Source: Pinus tabuliformis (taxonomy: Eukaryota; Streptophyta; Pinopsida; Pinales; Pinaceae). From it: a stretch of DNA of 64,000 nucleotides. The notes under the pieces were generated by a model that saw only the letters and a program-made list of their open reading frames with translations, made no database searches and had not been told where the DNA came from. Of this stretch, positions 1 through 11,051 are shown one piece after another. The translations under genes were made by a program, and so were the position numbers. The stretch's first letter is position 1, and each line of letters starts with the position of its first letter. The stretch is from positions 820,051,503 to 820,115,502 of the forward strand of contig CM062819.1 in assembly GCA_031772625.1 (NCBI GenBank), given 5' to 3'.

Positions 1-300
1 GGTGGAGAATTTGAGGTAAGGGCCCATAAATGAAGGGGACACCTTCCTACAAATCCTCTCCCTTGTTCTTCCACGAATTTGGCTGCCAAGTGCTCATTAA
101 AACCTTTGATTTTGTCTCAAAATTGACTAAAAATCTGCACAAAGCACCCATTAGACTTGTTGGCATAATGACTAACCAAATTCACTCTATATAGCATAAA
201 TATAATCAAAAACATGCAATAAACTAATGAGAATGGTGGATTAAGTCGAATTAGGAGGTTGAATGAGCCCATATAATTATCCATTTTTGGGGCTCATCAC
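1..300. other. Unassigned sequence left of the Copia-2 RNase H remnant
   Basis: No coding similarity is visible on either strand. The stretch ends just before copia RNase H coding begins, and close to that end there is an 8-bp inverted repeat (ATGAGCCC at 263-270, GGGCTCAT at 290-297). It may be the end of another inserted element, but its other end would lie outside the window. Confidence 0.4.
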
Positions 301-304
301 CTAG

Positions 305-697
305 TACAACAGGAGAGAAAGCTGAGTTGCACTTAACTCAGCAAAGGAAAAATACATGGCTGCTAGTCAGGCTACATGTGAGGCCATTTGGATGTAGAAT
401 ATTCTAGTGGGATTTTTTGGTCAGAAGATGGATCCTACAATTATCTATTGCGATAACCAGAGTTGTATCAAACTCTCTGAGAATCCATTTTTTCATGACA
501 GGTCCAAGCACATAGATATCCAGTATCACCATCTTCGAGACTGTGTGGTCAAGAGGATCATGTTGTTGCTGTATGTTTTGACTGAGGAACAGGATGTAGA
601 TATTTTGACAAAGGCATTGTCAAAATTCAAGTTCGAGTTCCACAGAGACAGGACTGGGGTTACTGATAATCCCTTTCTTGTTGAGAGGGAGTGTTGA
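305..697 (+). pseudogene. Copia-2 RNase H, C-terminal part (fossil)
   Basis: The translation shows the copia RNase H signature series: YMAASQATCEAIW, then IYCDNQSCIKLSENP, the SKHIDIQYH block and DILTKAL. These belong to the end of a copia Pol polyprotein, whose RNase H removes RNA from the RNA-DNA hybrid during reverse transcription. The reading frame runs a few bases into the 3' LTR, as is usual in this group. At least one break is present; the upstream RT and integrase are outside the window. Confidence 0.85.
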
Positions 698-1390
698 AAA
701 TAGCAACAAGAAATGCTAAAAATAGCACTGCTATAAATATCAATTCAGCCAGCGTTGATCTTAGTAATAATGGATGGAAAAATGGAAGTGCTAAAAATAG
801 CATTTTATAAACAGCATTTCGGGATACCTTCCTATTTTAGTCAGTCCCTATACTAAAATAATGAAGTAAAATTCGAATTTGATCTTAGTAGCAGTTTGTA
901 AATTAATTAATTAATTCATCTTGAGTAATTAGTTAAGGAAAATCAAACTTGAAGTCTATGTGGGGACATGCAATAGTTTCTCCATTAATTGAGGAATTTA
1001 TCCATCAGTTAAAGAGATAAGAGTGAGTTGTAATATTGAGTTGTAATTAGTTGACTTATTTAACTGAGTCAAGTCCAGTTAGATTAATTCAAGAAGTTTA
1101 TTGAATTAATGTAGTTCAGTTAGTTAATGATTGCATGCGTGTAACTACTACACTTCAGATAACTAAGTATTCTCTCATAAATAACTCATGCATGTCAGTT
1201 CAGTCAGAGACCCAGTTGAGATCAGATGGAGGGGCAGTGTATTATCAGTTTCTAGAATATTCCTTGCATGTAGAAGGAATTCTTTCCTTGAGGATTGCGC
1301 AATTAGATTAGAGGTTTTAGTGAGTGTGATGAGGAAAATTCACACATGTGACATCATTGGACCCCAAGAAAAATTGTGCAAGGAAATAGG

Positions 1391-2437
1391 TGTTATAGAC
1401 ATATTTGGGCACTACAACCCCAATCACATATGTTAATAAACCAAGGGCTCTAAAACCCCTAAAAGTTTTGTTTCATACCCTAAAGGATCAAGGTCAACTG
1501 ATTGCATCATTTCCCAAAAGTTCTCCCTGAAAGACTGCTCAGAACTAATCAAAATTGAACCATATAGACTGCTCCATGCTGAGGGTGCGATGCATCTCAC
1601 CTGATACACACAAAGGGTGCGATGCATACTGAAAATCCTTTCTGTAGGGTGCGATGAGCGAGAGCATACAAATGGCAGAGGCAGTTTGCTAAGTGGAAAC
1701 ACAAAGAATCTTCTAGAAACTGCTCATATGACACTTGCCTCTCTGAATTCGCCCACGGATGAGTAAGAGATCATGAAATCTCCAAGTGGAACCAAGAACT
1801 ATCAGTGAAATGACACTAATCAAAATCCCAGAAGCTGACTCACTCTCCTACAAACATCTATATATGGATCCCTCATCCTAGAGATCCAGAGGTTGGAATT
1901 TTGTAATTTGTAAGGAAGTGCTGTTGGTTTCTCTTTGAGACATTGTATTTTTGGGTGATCTTGCTTTTTATGAGGTGAAGATAGCTTTCATGTTGGGAGG
2001 ATGACGCTGGATCATACAGCTTGGTTGTAATCCTCTCTTCTACTACTTCTATCAATAAAGCTATTTGAGTTTTCCTCCATATACTTGTATATCTCTGAAT
2101 CTTGTATTTATGTATGCATTTGGTATGGTTAATGTACATTTGATCCTATATTGTTTATGTTTATAGATCTCTATGCTTTGATGGTATTTTGCTACTTTTA
2201 CTCTACAGGTTTTCTTTCAAGTGGGACAAGTGAGAAAGGAGTGGTGAAAGCTCTATCAAGGGAGAGAGTAAACAAGCAAGGAGACTAGCAAAAAAATGAG
2301 GTTGGTACTCTCTATTTCTCTCTCATCTATCTCTCATAAAGGAAAACACAAGTAAATTTGGTTTGTTCATTTCTAAGATAGCTACCCCTCTTAGTGGGAC
2401 TAGTTGCTCTGAATGGACACTAGTTTTCTCGATCACA
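1391..2437 (+). repeat. Gypsy-A 5' LTR
   Basis: 1,047 bp, TG...CA ends, matching 8301-9348. It holds a TATA-like box (TATATA, 1859-1864) and, about 200-280 bp upstream of it, three copies of GGGTGCGATG at exactly 32-bp steps. The region after the TATA box is the likely transcribed part. Confidence 0.92.
1583..1656 (+). promoter_or_regulatory. 32-bp-phased motif array in the Gypsy-A 5' LTR
   Basis: GGGTGCGATG begins at 1583, 1615 and 1647, exactly 32 bp apart; the first two copies extend to GGGTGCGATGCAT. The same triplet, slightly altered, is in the 3' LTR at 8493, 8525 and 8557. Three equal-phase copies upstream of a TATA box look like binding sites; the factor is unknown. Gypsy-B has a different motif at the same spacing. 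Confidence 0.7.
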
Positions 2438-2440
2438 AAA

Positions 2441-2458
2441 TGATGACTTCGCTGGGGA
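2441..2458 (+). other. Gypsy-A candidate primer-binding site
   Basis: Three bases after the LTR end, TGATGACTTCGCTGGGGA aligns with TGGCGACTCCACTGGGGA of Gypsy-B and TAGTGACTCCATTAGGGA of Gypsy-C, which sit three or four bases from their LTRs. This is where a host tRNA would prime minus-strand DNA. I do not assign the tRNA; the Gypsy-B form resembles sites known in the Tat/Ogre group. Confidence 0.65.
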
Positions 2459-2800
2459 ATGAATAGTTTGTTTATTTTGTTACTGTTGTTTACTTTATAA
2501 ACTATAGACGGAGCCTGAAGTTAAGCCAACTAGCCTTCGAACTGCTTTTGCTATGCAACTGCAAAGTAGATCAATGCTGCTTCAGTCAATCTCCAGCTAG
2601 TTTATGAACTGAACATCTACTTGCAAACATCCTAATTGCCCTGGTGGTAGCTCAAATAACCTCATTAGATTATCCCCTATACTTTGTGTTTACTGCCTAT
2701 CAAAGCTTGGCCTAAACCCTTGAACTTAGCTGCAAACTGTGAGTGAAAACCAAGTTCAGTCTCGTCCTTGGACCATTGCACTGTCTCTCATTGGAAAACT

Positions 2801-2869
2801 GGATGCATTGCACCTCCTGTGTGTTGCAGGTGAGATGCATCCCTGTTTCCCTATGTTACAGGTGTAATG
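2801..2869 (+). promoter_or_regulatory. Gypsy-A leader hairpin plus phased motif copy
   Basis: GGATGCATTGCACCT (2801-2815) pairs with AGGTGAGATGCATCC (2828-2842) apart from two positions, giving a 15-bp stem and a 12-base loop. The right arm starts with CAGGTG (2827-2832), and a further CAGGTG stands exactly 32 bp on (2859-2864). Gypsy-B's leader has the same plan (inverted copy, direct copy, 32 bp, direct copy) with a different motif. Confidence 0.65.
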
Positions 2870-3985
2870 ATTGAGTGAGACTGTTTCTGCCTCCAGATTT
2901 TGGTTTTTTCTTCATTGTCTTCAGCTTTCTTCAGTAGTTTTGATGTCTATGATTAGTATATCACTGTTGAAACCTTCTTCCTTTGCATTATTCAGCCTCC
3001 ATTGATAATGAATTGTGAATGTTTTTTATGTATTTTTCATCATTTACAGTTCTCCTTTGCAAATAGTAGCTTAATCGAACTGTCGTCTTTTGATTTGAAA
3101 GTGTCTCAACTGTCGTTTTCAGTCAAGAAAAAGAGTGTCGTAAAGTCTTCGTCTTTTAGATAGGCGATTACACTTTTGCTATTGTATTTTATTTGAATCG
3201 TCAATTCTTTAAAGTATTGAAAGAAGTTTTCAAGTCAAAATTGAAAGCATCGTCTTAGATTTCCTTTCGTTTTTAACAGAAATTGATAAAGTCTCGCTTT
3301 GAGGAAAGATAGTTCACATCTGTACGTAGGTTTCTTTTTGTCATTCTCACATTAAGGAAAGTGAAAAAGAAATACATGCATGTGCATTTACATTTAGACT
3401 GCATGCGGAAATTGATTTAGGAAAAGTGCATCTAGTGAGTGCTCTCTGCTCTATGTTGAAAGAATTTTATTTCTCTTTCCTTAGTAGCTAGGATTTTCAT
3501 TGCTAAAAGAAAGTAAATGACTGTTTATCATCTTAGATTTCATGTTTAGTAATTGTATATCTACATCATGCAGTGAACCTTAAAGGAAAAATTCTTAAGA
3601 AATATCAACTGTAAAATAAACTTCAATGAACATAAAAACACTTTGGAACCTGACGCACAACATCTAGAAGTCTAGGCTAGAGACGTATTTCGGCGTCGTA
3701 AAGCCTGGTAACTATCATTTTCATCGTAGGTTGGGTGATTCCTCCTCTCTGAGACGACAAGTACCAGTATGGACTTGTGCTCCCATGTACCGTCAAGTAT
3801 ATATTGGGAGACCACAATAGGCTATATCCTTTATCCTTAGGAAGCCGTGTCTACCGCCCTATCGATCACAATGCACTAAACACAACATTTGGGAAGATTG
3901 ACTGCCGTACGTAAAAAGTATTCTGTAGTTTTGCGATTGGTTTGGTAATCCCTCTGTCTAGATTTCCAGAGTAGTCACTTTTTTT

Positions 3986-4105
3986 CCTTTTCAGACTCCT
4001 TAAAAGAAAAGGTCCATCTGAGCACTTGTCACTTCAGGCTCATTAAAAATTGAAGGTGACTAGAGTCATCTTTAGCTTTTTCTCGACTCTTAAAAATTGA
4101 AAAAG
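3986..4105 (+). repeat. Three stem-loops with a shared loop, upstream of Gypsy-A gag
   Basis: Stem 1 is CCTTTTC/GAAAAGG (3986-3992, 4006-4012). Stem 2 is GTCACTTCA/TGAAGGTGAC (4028-4036, 4051-4060, one bulge). Stem 3 is CTTTTTC/GAAAAAG (4076-4082, 4099-4105). Each loop contains a CTC...TTAAAA core. The same three occur in the Gypsy-B leader (25624-25745, minus strand). Confidence 0.7.
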
Positions 4106-4184
4106 AAAGTTGTATAAAAGCGTCATAAAATTTATTTTAATCGGAATAACATCATTGTCTCCTCGTTGGTCTTAGGTTGAGAAA

Positions 4185-5750
4185 ATGGAGTCCACCAATC
4201 AAGGATTTCTCCTTGGGGGGAATCCTAGTCCTTTCTCTTCTTAGGGATATGTTGGTGCTCCACACGTGACTACATTGTCCCTTCTAGGACTCACAATTGG
4301 CCTACCAGTATGGCTTTTCTCGACCTCTGTCGTTCAAAACACTGTAACTCCTCAGTAATGAAATCAGCAACTAGATGATATTGAATTCATTCCCCCACCT
4401 CCTACTTCGTTTGTTTCTCCCTCTCCTTCTTCCTCTTCGCTCGGTGAACCTTGTAACGCTAAAAACCAAGTAACTGAGAAGAAGAAGAAAGGGAAGGACA
4501 AGAAGAAGAAGAAGCCAACGACGAAAGGGGGAAACCATGCATCTTCTGGTGAAAATCCACACACTGCACCTTCCAAACCTAAATCTCCATGTGTCGTTTG
4601 CAAAGGATACCACTATCATCGAGATTGTCCTTGCATCCCATGGATCTTAAGAGACTGGTCTCCCCGCTTGCACAATCCGATGTCTTCAACCTCTGATGAT
4701 CATGTTAAGAGCACACGATCAACTAGTGAAAACGAAGTCAATGGAAAGAAAGGAAGATCTAAATTTCCTTGTAGACTGTGTGAAGGCGATCATGCCCTCC
4801 ACCATTGTCCTTTCCTAGACGAAGCTAAAAAATTCTTGGATAACCATCCTGCTTCACCTCAGTGACTTCCTCCTGGATACAAGAAACTCTTGCCAAGTCC
4901 ATCGCTAGTTGAAAATTCAATCAACACACCTCAGTTGTCAGTCGAAGCATCTATCATTGAAGATAAACCCTCTGAGTCCACATCAGACCAAAGTCAATAG
5001 GTCGAGACGGCAGTCGACCCAGTCTTGTCTTCAGAAGGTCCACCTTTAGATTATACAGTCACCAAAGAGGATGAGAACGACATCGTACAAATTATTTTTG
5101 TTAACATAGAATCCGATGAACATGGGGGCAATCTACCCGTTCCTTTACCGTAGGAAGGAAGTTCATCAGAGATTCATTCGGTCATTTATTCAATCCCTCC
5201 TCCAAGAAATCTAGTCGTTTCCTTCGATTGGAATCTACTAGGGAGACCCCGCCTACCATCTAATGTACCATTCCGAATCATAGTACAAGCTTACAGAATG
5301 ATCATGGTTGGTAATATCATAGATGAAGGAGCTTCTATGAGTATCCTTTCCTCAACTGCTTGGAAAGTGCTTGGTTCGCCATCGCTTCTGCCTGAGATTT
5401 GAAATTTGTCAGGCTTCAATAAAGGAACTAGTCGACCATTAGGGATCCTTCCAAATTTGCCTATAAATTTTAGAAGGAAAACCGTTCATCTAAACGTGAT
5501 GGTAGTCTAAGGGCCACTAGATTACATTCTACTCCTTGGGCATGCCTACATTTACAGCATGGGAGCTATTGTTTCCTCACTCTTTTGGGTGATGTGTTTC
5601 CCATATGAAGGTAGAATGGTCCAGCTCGTAGACCAGCTTTCATTCCCTGGTTCAAACACGACTACTAGTCAAATGCCATCCCTAAATGGTATTTTTGCAC
5701 AAGGAATGTCTCATCAACCTCCAGTCCGTCCACCTGATGAGCGCGAGTGA
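4185..5750 (+). pseudogene. Gypsy-A Gag plus protease-like domain (fossil)
   Basis: Chosen start is the ATG of MESTNQGF, which matches MEPTNQGS of the intact Gypsy-B copy. In order: an N-terminal region with LGLTIGLPVWLFSTS; a lysine-rich basic stretch; two zinc-knuckle-like motifs (CVVCKGYHYHRDC near 4590, CRLCEGDHALHHC near 4770), both spaced CX2CX3HX4C; an acidic linker; a retropepsin-like motif DEGAS near 5325; and the terminal block GAIVSSLFWVMCFP near 5560. Gag would form the particle and bind RNA; the protease-like part would mature it. Several breaks are present (roughly half a dozen). No polymerase follows. Confidence 0.82.
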
Positions 5751-6395
5751 TTCGGTGAATGTGACTAAACCCAGGGGGCATGCGCCCTGGCCTGCTTCGA
5801 CAGGAAAAACCCCAGATATAAGATGTGTTTCCTCGTAGGATATATGACCAATCTGACACACCCGTCCATTTAGGAAAATGGGATTAGTCTGGAAATATCA
5901 TTTCCTCGTCGAAGGTTATGTGATTGGAACTGACACCATTCACCTTTGTCCATTTCAATGGACAAAGCCAAGGAAGTGTTTTGTCTGCTACATGGATGGA
6001 ACAATCTTGCTAATGCAAGAACTTCCGTATGGTAACCTGGAAACTTTACTCTTCTTTATACCGGGGGCATGCAAACCCTTTTTGTATGCAAGTAAAAAGC
6101 GACCAGCGTAACTCTAACCCCGTAGTTTTACTAACTTCAACTGCTTAAGTTAGGTGATTGGTCTGATCCACCATTCACCTTTGCTGGGACCAACAGAAAT
6201 GACAAAGCAAAGGATATTTTTTCCCACCGAGAGACCATCCTACCTAACCTTAGTAGTTCTTTAACCCTTAGGCTAGTAGTTGGTCATTCCTAGCTTGCAT
6301 ACAAAAGGCTCCGGAGCAAAGTTGCGCATGGGGCAAGCTCCCTAAAAAATGAACCTACTAATGAGAGACATCCTTATTATATGACTAGCACGATC

Positions 6396-7130
6396 AGGTT
6401 TACGTGAAGTTCAAGCTCGTTAAAAAATAAACCTACCAATGAGCATATGTTCCCCCAGAGTTCAAGATCATTAAAAAATGAACCCACCTTCGGTAAATAA
6501 CCTTTGTGATTGCATAGCTATTAGCTTTTGAACCTTGGTCGTGTTCTTACCATCACCTCCACTCTTTTTAGCCAATCATACGCCTCCACTTGATTGTTTA
6601 CCCTTTTTAGGAACAATTGTGACGAGTGATTCTATTAGCCACCTTCTTTATACTGCTATGATTGAAAATTTCCAAACCTTACCTGGAACTAGTTGCTATT
6701 CAAAAACATCACTCGTTCCTAAAAAAATGAGTCTCCTTTAAGCTCTTTTCAGACTCGTAAAATATGAAAAGGTTGTCAAGAAATTGGCCTCTCTAGCTCG
6801 TTAAAGTAATTGGAAGTGCCATCCCTCCTCTATATTTTAATCTTTTTGGACCTGAGGGATCATTACACAAAAATATCGAGCACTTGTCTTTTTTGGCTCG
6901 CTAAAGTAATCGGTAAAGTCATCCCTTTCGTATTACTTTATACTTTTTCGGACTTAAGGGATTATACTACGAAAAAGGATTATTGGAGTTTCCTTTCCGT
7001 CTCTTTTCAGACTCTCTAAAATTGAAAAGGACCGAGTTATCTTTGTCGTTAAACTCGTTAAAACAATTGCGACACCATGCAGACAAGAGTGAGTTTCACT
7101 GTCGCTAGGCTTGCTAAAACATAGCGACAG
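6396..7130 (+). repeat. Gypsy-A stem-loop array with shared loop core
   Basis: Clear members: AGGTTTA/TAAACCT (6396-6402, 6428-6434); GTTCA/TGAAC (6460-6464, 6479-6483); CTTTTCA/TGAAAAG (6745-6751, 6765-6771); CTTTTTCG/CGAAAAAG (6943-6950, 6970-6977); CTTTTCA/TGAAAAG (7003-7009, 7023-7029); TGTCG/CGACA (7044-7048, 7070-7074); CTGTCGCTA/TAGCGACAG (7099-7107, 7122-7130). Most loops contain a form of CTCGTTAAAA although stems are unrelated. Order and stems match Gypsy-B. Confidence 0.75.
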
Positions 7131-8086
7131 GTTTGCCCAAAGGGAAAATTATAGAGCAAGCATATGTTATCCTCCTCAAGCTTGAAAAAAATAAAGAGGT
7201 ACTAGTCAGCAATCACTGGGGAAAAAGGGAAGAAAACTTGAATAACTTCATTGGTAGCAGGTCACTCTTGAACATGATACTTTCCCTCCATCACCATGAT
7301 TGAGTCGGGTTGGGTTATTCCGTTCACCGATCATATCACCATTGGTCCTCCATACCATCCATTTTGGGGTTAACGCTACCAATCCATTCCAATTTCGTTG
7401 ATATGTTCAAGAGAAGTTGCTCAGAGAATTCACCAACCCAGCTAATGTCTCATCCCCTACAATACCTTAACGCTCCATTCTTTCATGACCGCCACCCTGA
7501 ACCTTGTATCATCGGATCGTTTTCACCTCCACAAAATCATTTTCTTTGTTCTATGTCGTAGATGCAGGATTCATTAAGGCCCTCCTATGACGGGTCACTT
7601 CTTGTCAACATCATCTCATTATCCAAGATGTTGACTTAGGAACAACCTTTTCAGTACTTTGAAGCTTGCATGCCTCAATGGCAAGTTTCTCACTTCTGCC
7701 AACAGGTTTACATCAATGGCCTTCGGTCGAAAGATTTTGCGTGGTGTTCGACATTGACTCATGTATTCACACCACGTGAATTGTACTGTAGTACCTTGAG
7801 GGTCATCATCATTATTGGTGATTCCTCTCGCGCCTATTAACAACTTACATCATTGGCTGGTAATCAGGTGATGTCTTTCCACGTTCGACATCAGAACATC
7901 TTTTCACATGGATCGACTTGTATTTCGGGAAAAGATTGAACGAGTTTGAAGACCCCAGATCTAGTTTCATCCATCCGGGCTGCGATATATTTAGGAAAAT
8001 AAAGACATCAAATGTACATCATAGCTGCACAGATAATCATCCAAGCTAAGGGATGATGACTCTACCAGAATCATCAGTCTACCACA

Positions 8087-8100
8087 CAGACGATTGTCTG
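8087..8100. repeat. Near-palindrome shared with Gypsy-B
   Basis: CAGACGATTGTCTG corresponds to the perfect 14-bp palindrome CAGACGATCGTCTG at 21250-21263 of Gypsy-B. Both lie a little upstream (sense) of the 3' LTR. Confidence 0.55.
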
Positions 8101-8300
8101 ACCTATGTACATGAAAATGAATTTATAAAGCTGAGCATGGGAATGCCTGCCTCAGCTAGATCATGAAAATATTATGAAGATAATGTATTGTATTGTATCT
8201 TATTATAGGTTACCTTCCAGTTCGAAAAACCTTGGATCCTCATGATAAAGCATTTCACCCGACATCAGAAGATTTACAACCTCATGCTCTAGGGGGCAAA

Positions 8301-9348
8301 TGTTATAGACATATTTGGGCACTGCAATCCCAATCACATATGTCAATAAACCAAGGGCTCTAAAACCCCTAAAAGTGTTGTTTCATACCCTAAAGGATCA
8401 AGGTCAACTGATTGCATCATTTCACAAAAGTTCTCCCTAAAAGACTGCTCAGAACTAGTCAAAATTGAACCATACAGACTGCTCCATGCTGAGGGTGTGA
8501 TGCATCTCACCTGCTACACACAAAGGGTGCGATGCATACTGAAAATCCCCTCTGTAGGGTGTGATGAGCGAGAGCATACAAATGGCAGAGGTATTTTGCT
8601 AAGTGGAAACTCAAAGAATCTTCTATAAACTTCTCATATGACACTTGCCTCTCTGAATTCACCCAGGGATGAGTAAGAGATTATGAAATCTCCAAGTGGA
8701 ACCAAGAACTATCAGTGAAATGACACTAATCAAAATCCCAGAAGCTGACTCACTCTCCTGCAAACATCTATATATGGATCTCTCATCCTAGAGATCCAGA
8801 GGCTGGAATTTTGGTAATTTGTAAGGAAGTGTTGTTGGTTTCTCTTTGAGACAATGTATTGTTGGGTGATCTTGATTTTTATGAGGTGAAGAGGGCTTTC
8901 ATGCTGGGATGATGATGCTGGATCAAACAGCTTGGTTGTAATCCTCTCTTCTACTACTTCTATCAATAAATCTATTTGATTTTTCCTCCATATACTTGTA
9001 TATCTATGAAGATTGTATTTATATATGCATTTGGTATGGTTAATGTACATCCGATCCTATATTGTTTATGGTTATAGATCTCTATGCTTTGATGGTATTT
9101 TTCTGCTTTGACTCTATAAGTTTTCTTTGAAGCGAGACAAGTGAGAAAGGAGTGGTGAAAGCTCTATCAGGGGAGAGAGTAAACAAGCAAGGAGACTAGC
9201 GAAAGACTGAGGCTGGTACTCTCTGCTTCTCTCTCATCTATCTCTCATAAAGGAAAACACAAGTAACTTTGGTTTGTTTGTTTCTAATATAGCTACCCAT
9301 ATTAGTGGGATTGGCAGCTCTGAATGGACACTATTTTTCCAGATAACA
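8301..9348 (+). repeat. Gypsy-A 3' LTR
   Basis: 1,048 bp, pairs with 1391-2437. It follows the polypurine tract and ends GATAACA before the ATAGG duplication. TATA-like box at 8769-8774; phased motif copies at 8493, 8525 and 8557. Confidence 0.92.
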
Positions 9349-9677
9349 ATAGGAGGCTTGAAGGACTTGAGGAGGACATATACTATGTCTATTTAGTCTG
9401 TGAGCTGTATTGTTTGATTGCAGAGAGAGCAAGATAGCTTCAGAGCTAATTCTTTTTGTAACTTGAACAAGGTTTCCACTTGTATGATAATATAGAGTTA
9501 AGGTTTTAGGATGAGGCTTTCCCTGTGATATTTGTTCTATGTTATGTATGATTGATTTCTCATTCTCAGTTATATGTGTTCTCTTGATCTTTCGTAATTC
9601 GATTAAGCTTACGCAAAGTTTTATAGAAGTAGATATTATATTGTGTTTTAGTATATTGCATAATTTGTTGATCTACA

Positions 9678-11051
9678 ATGGGAATTTTTACACAAAACTC
9701 TACTTCTTGTTGTACCAATAAATAGCTACGAAACCAAATAATAGAGCACCTGATGTACTTTTCATGTCGGATGGACTCCCTACCCAATCTGCATCGGTGA
9801 AGCCTTGCATTTTCACTCCCTCTATCTCAGTTTATACCATAATCCATATAGGGTAGTTCCTTTAAGGTACCTTAACACATGATTTTCTGTGTTGCAATAT
9901 AATTAGGTTGGCCTCAATATAGCTTGGCTAAGTTGGATGAATACATAGTACATGTCAGGTCATTTTCTCACAAGATACATTAGTGAACCCACAAGCTGCC
10001 TGTAAATGGTAGCATCAAATTCGTCACCTGAAGAAGCATACTCCTTCCTCTAGTTGGTAGTTAGAGGTGTGTCCATGGGCTTACAATTCTCCATGTGAAA
10101 TCTATGAAGTATCTTGGTAGCATACTTGCCTTAGGACACAAACAATTCACCATCACCCTATCATACTTCCATCTTGAGGAAGTAATGCATGAGGCCCATG
10201 CATTTCATCGCAAATTCCCTTGCAAGATCATATTTGCAAGAATGGATTAGATATGCATCACTTTTCAATATTAAATTGTCTGCATACAAAACAAGAATAA
10301 GAAACTTACCATCTACCATAATGTGATAGAGGTCCACATCTGCTTCACTTTTGGTTAAGCCCAATCTACTAAGATAAATGTCAATCCAAGTTTACAATGC
10401 TTAGGGAACCTATTTGAGACCATGTAATGCTCTCTTGAGTCTGCACACATGTGACGCTTGATCATGTCTCAAATCCTTTTGGATGCTCTATGTAAATTTC
10501 CTCCTCAACAACACAATTGAAAAAGGAAGTCTTCACATCCATTTAGTGGATTTTCCACCGCATCTACATAACCAATGCTAGAATGGATCTAAGTGAGGAA
10601 TATCTTGCAACTGGTGAAAAATTTTCCTCATAGCCCACTCCCTCTATCTGAGAGAATCCTTTGGCCACAAATCTGTCCTTGTACTTCTCGATGCTCCCAT
10701 CAACAGTAAGCTTCATTTCGTAGATCCATCTCGAACCAACCACTAGTTTCCCTTATGATCTTGGCAACACCTCCCATACATTTTTCTTCATGATGGATTC
10801 ATACTATTCCATCACGTCATCAACCCAAATAGGTTGAAAAATTACATCCTCAAATGAGGAAGGTTTTTTCTAAATGAGTTATGTCATGAGAGCCATTTAA
10901 CTAGTGTACCTATCATATGACCTCCTCTACCTGCATTGTGATGTGGGGGCTCCTACATTCTCCCTTGCATCCTACAATAATCTATAAGCATCTCTGGTTC
11001 TCTTTCTCCCCTCTCTAGAAGATTTTGGTTGAGTGGGTGCCTCCACTTTGC
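9678..11051 (-). pseudogene. Copia-1 reverse transcriptase and RNase H region (fossil)
   Basis: Minus-strand translations show the RNase H opening GFTDADWVGS (near 9780), the RT block LTKSEADVDLY...LILVLYAD (10161-10364), and upstream parts of the RT N-terminus and the linker towards 11040. These are the copia RT, which copies element RNA into DNA, and its RNase H. The linker near 11000 matches that of Copia-4 near 47690. Copia-3 interrupts the element at 11052. Confidence 0.8.

Larger units (their letters stand above)
2459..4184 (+). other. Gypsy-A leader between primer site and gag
   Basis: About 1.7 kb without convincing coding sequence. It contains a strong hairpin with a 32-bp-phased motif (2801-2869) and three short stem-loops just ahead of gag (3986-4105). 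Long leaders of this kind are usual in Tat-like gypsy elements and normally carry packaging and translation signals. Confidence 0.6.
5751..8300 (+). other. Gypsy-A 3' non-coding region
   Basis: About 2.5 kb in the place where RT, RNase H and integrase would be expected. I find none of their motifs. The region instead carries a dense stem-loop series (about 6396-7130), a block conserved with Gypsy-B (about 7140-8100) and the polypurine tract (agggggc, 8291-8297). Non-coding conservation with Gypsy-B suggests structural or cis-acting roles rather than a lost polymerase. Confidence 0.65.
1391..9348 (+). mobile_element. Gypsy-A: non-autonomous Ty3/gypsy-type LTR element (Gag-protease only)
   Basis: A 7.96-kb element with two about 1.05-kb LTRs (TGTTATAGACATATTTGGGC at each start, ending in ACA), primer-binding-site-like sequence after the 5' LTR, a polypurine tract (agggggc) before the 3' LTR, and a perfect 5-bp target duplication ATAGG. 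The only coding region is a Gag plus protease-like frame (4185-5750); I see no RT, RNase H or integrase in the 2.5 kb behind it. By eye the first 270 bp of the two LTRs differ at about 13 sites (about 5%), so it is an older insertion than Gypsy-B. It resembles terminal-repeat elements that keep only gag. Confidence 0.9.
301..9677 (+). mobile_element. Copia-2: 3' part of a Ty1/copia element, split by Gypsy-A
   Basis: Only the 3' end is inside the window: an RNase H remnant, a polypurine tract (gagagggag, 683-691) and a 3' LTR. The LTR is interrupted by Gypsy-A between 1391 and 9353 and resumes to end in CTACA at 9677. The sequence to the right is antisense copia RNase H of another element (Copia-1), so Copia-2 itself landed inside Copia-1. 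LTR sequence and the polypurine tract resemble those of Copia-4 and Copia-5. The left part lies outside the window, so its target duplication cannot be checked. Confidence 0.75.
692..9677 (+). repeat. Copia-2 3' LTR, in two pieces (692-1390 and 9354-9677)
   Basis: It starts TGTTGAAAATAGC directly after the polypurine tract and ends GATCTACA. The two pieces join across Gypsy-A, whose ATAGG duplication (1386-1390, 9349-9353) marks the entry point. Together they make about 1.02 kb, in line with the LTR lengths of related elements in this window. Confidence 0.75.

Noticed and set aside
263-297. Inverted repeat ATGAGCCC/GGGCTCAT considered as a terminator or element end
   Set aside because: Single short inverted repeat with no partner end in the window; nothing else supports a call.
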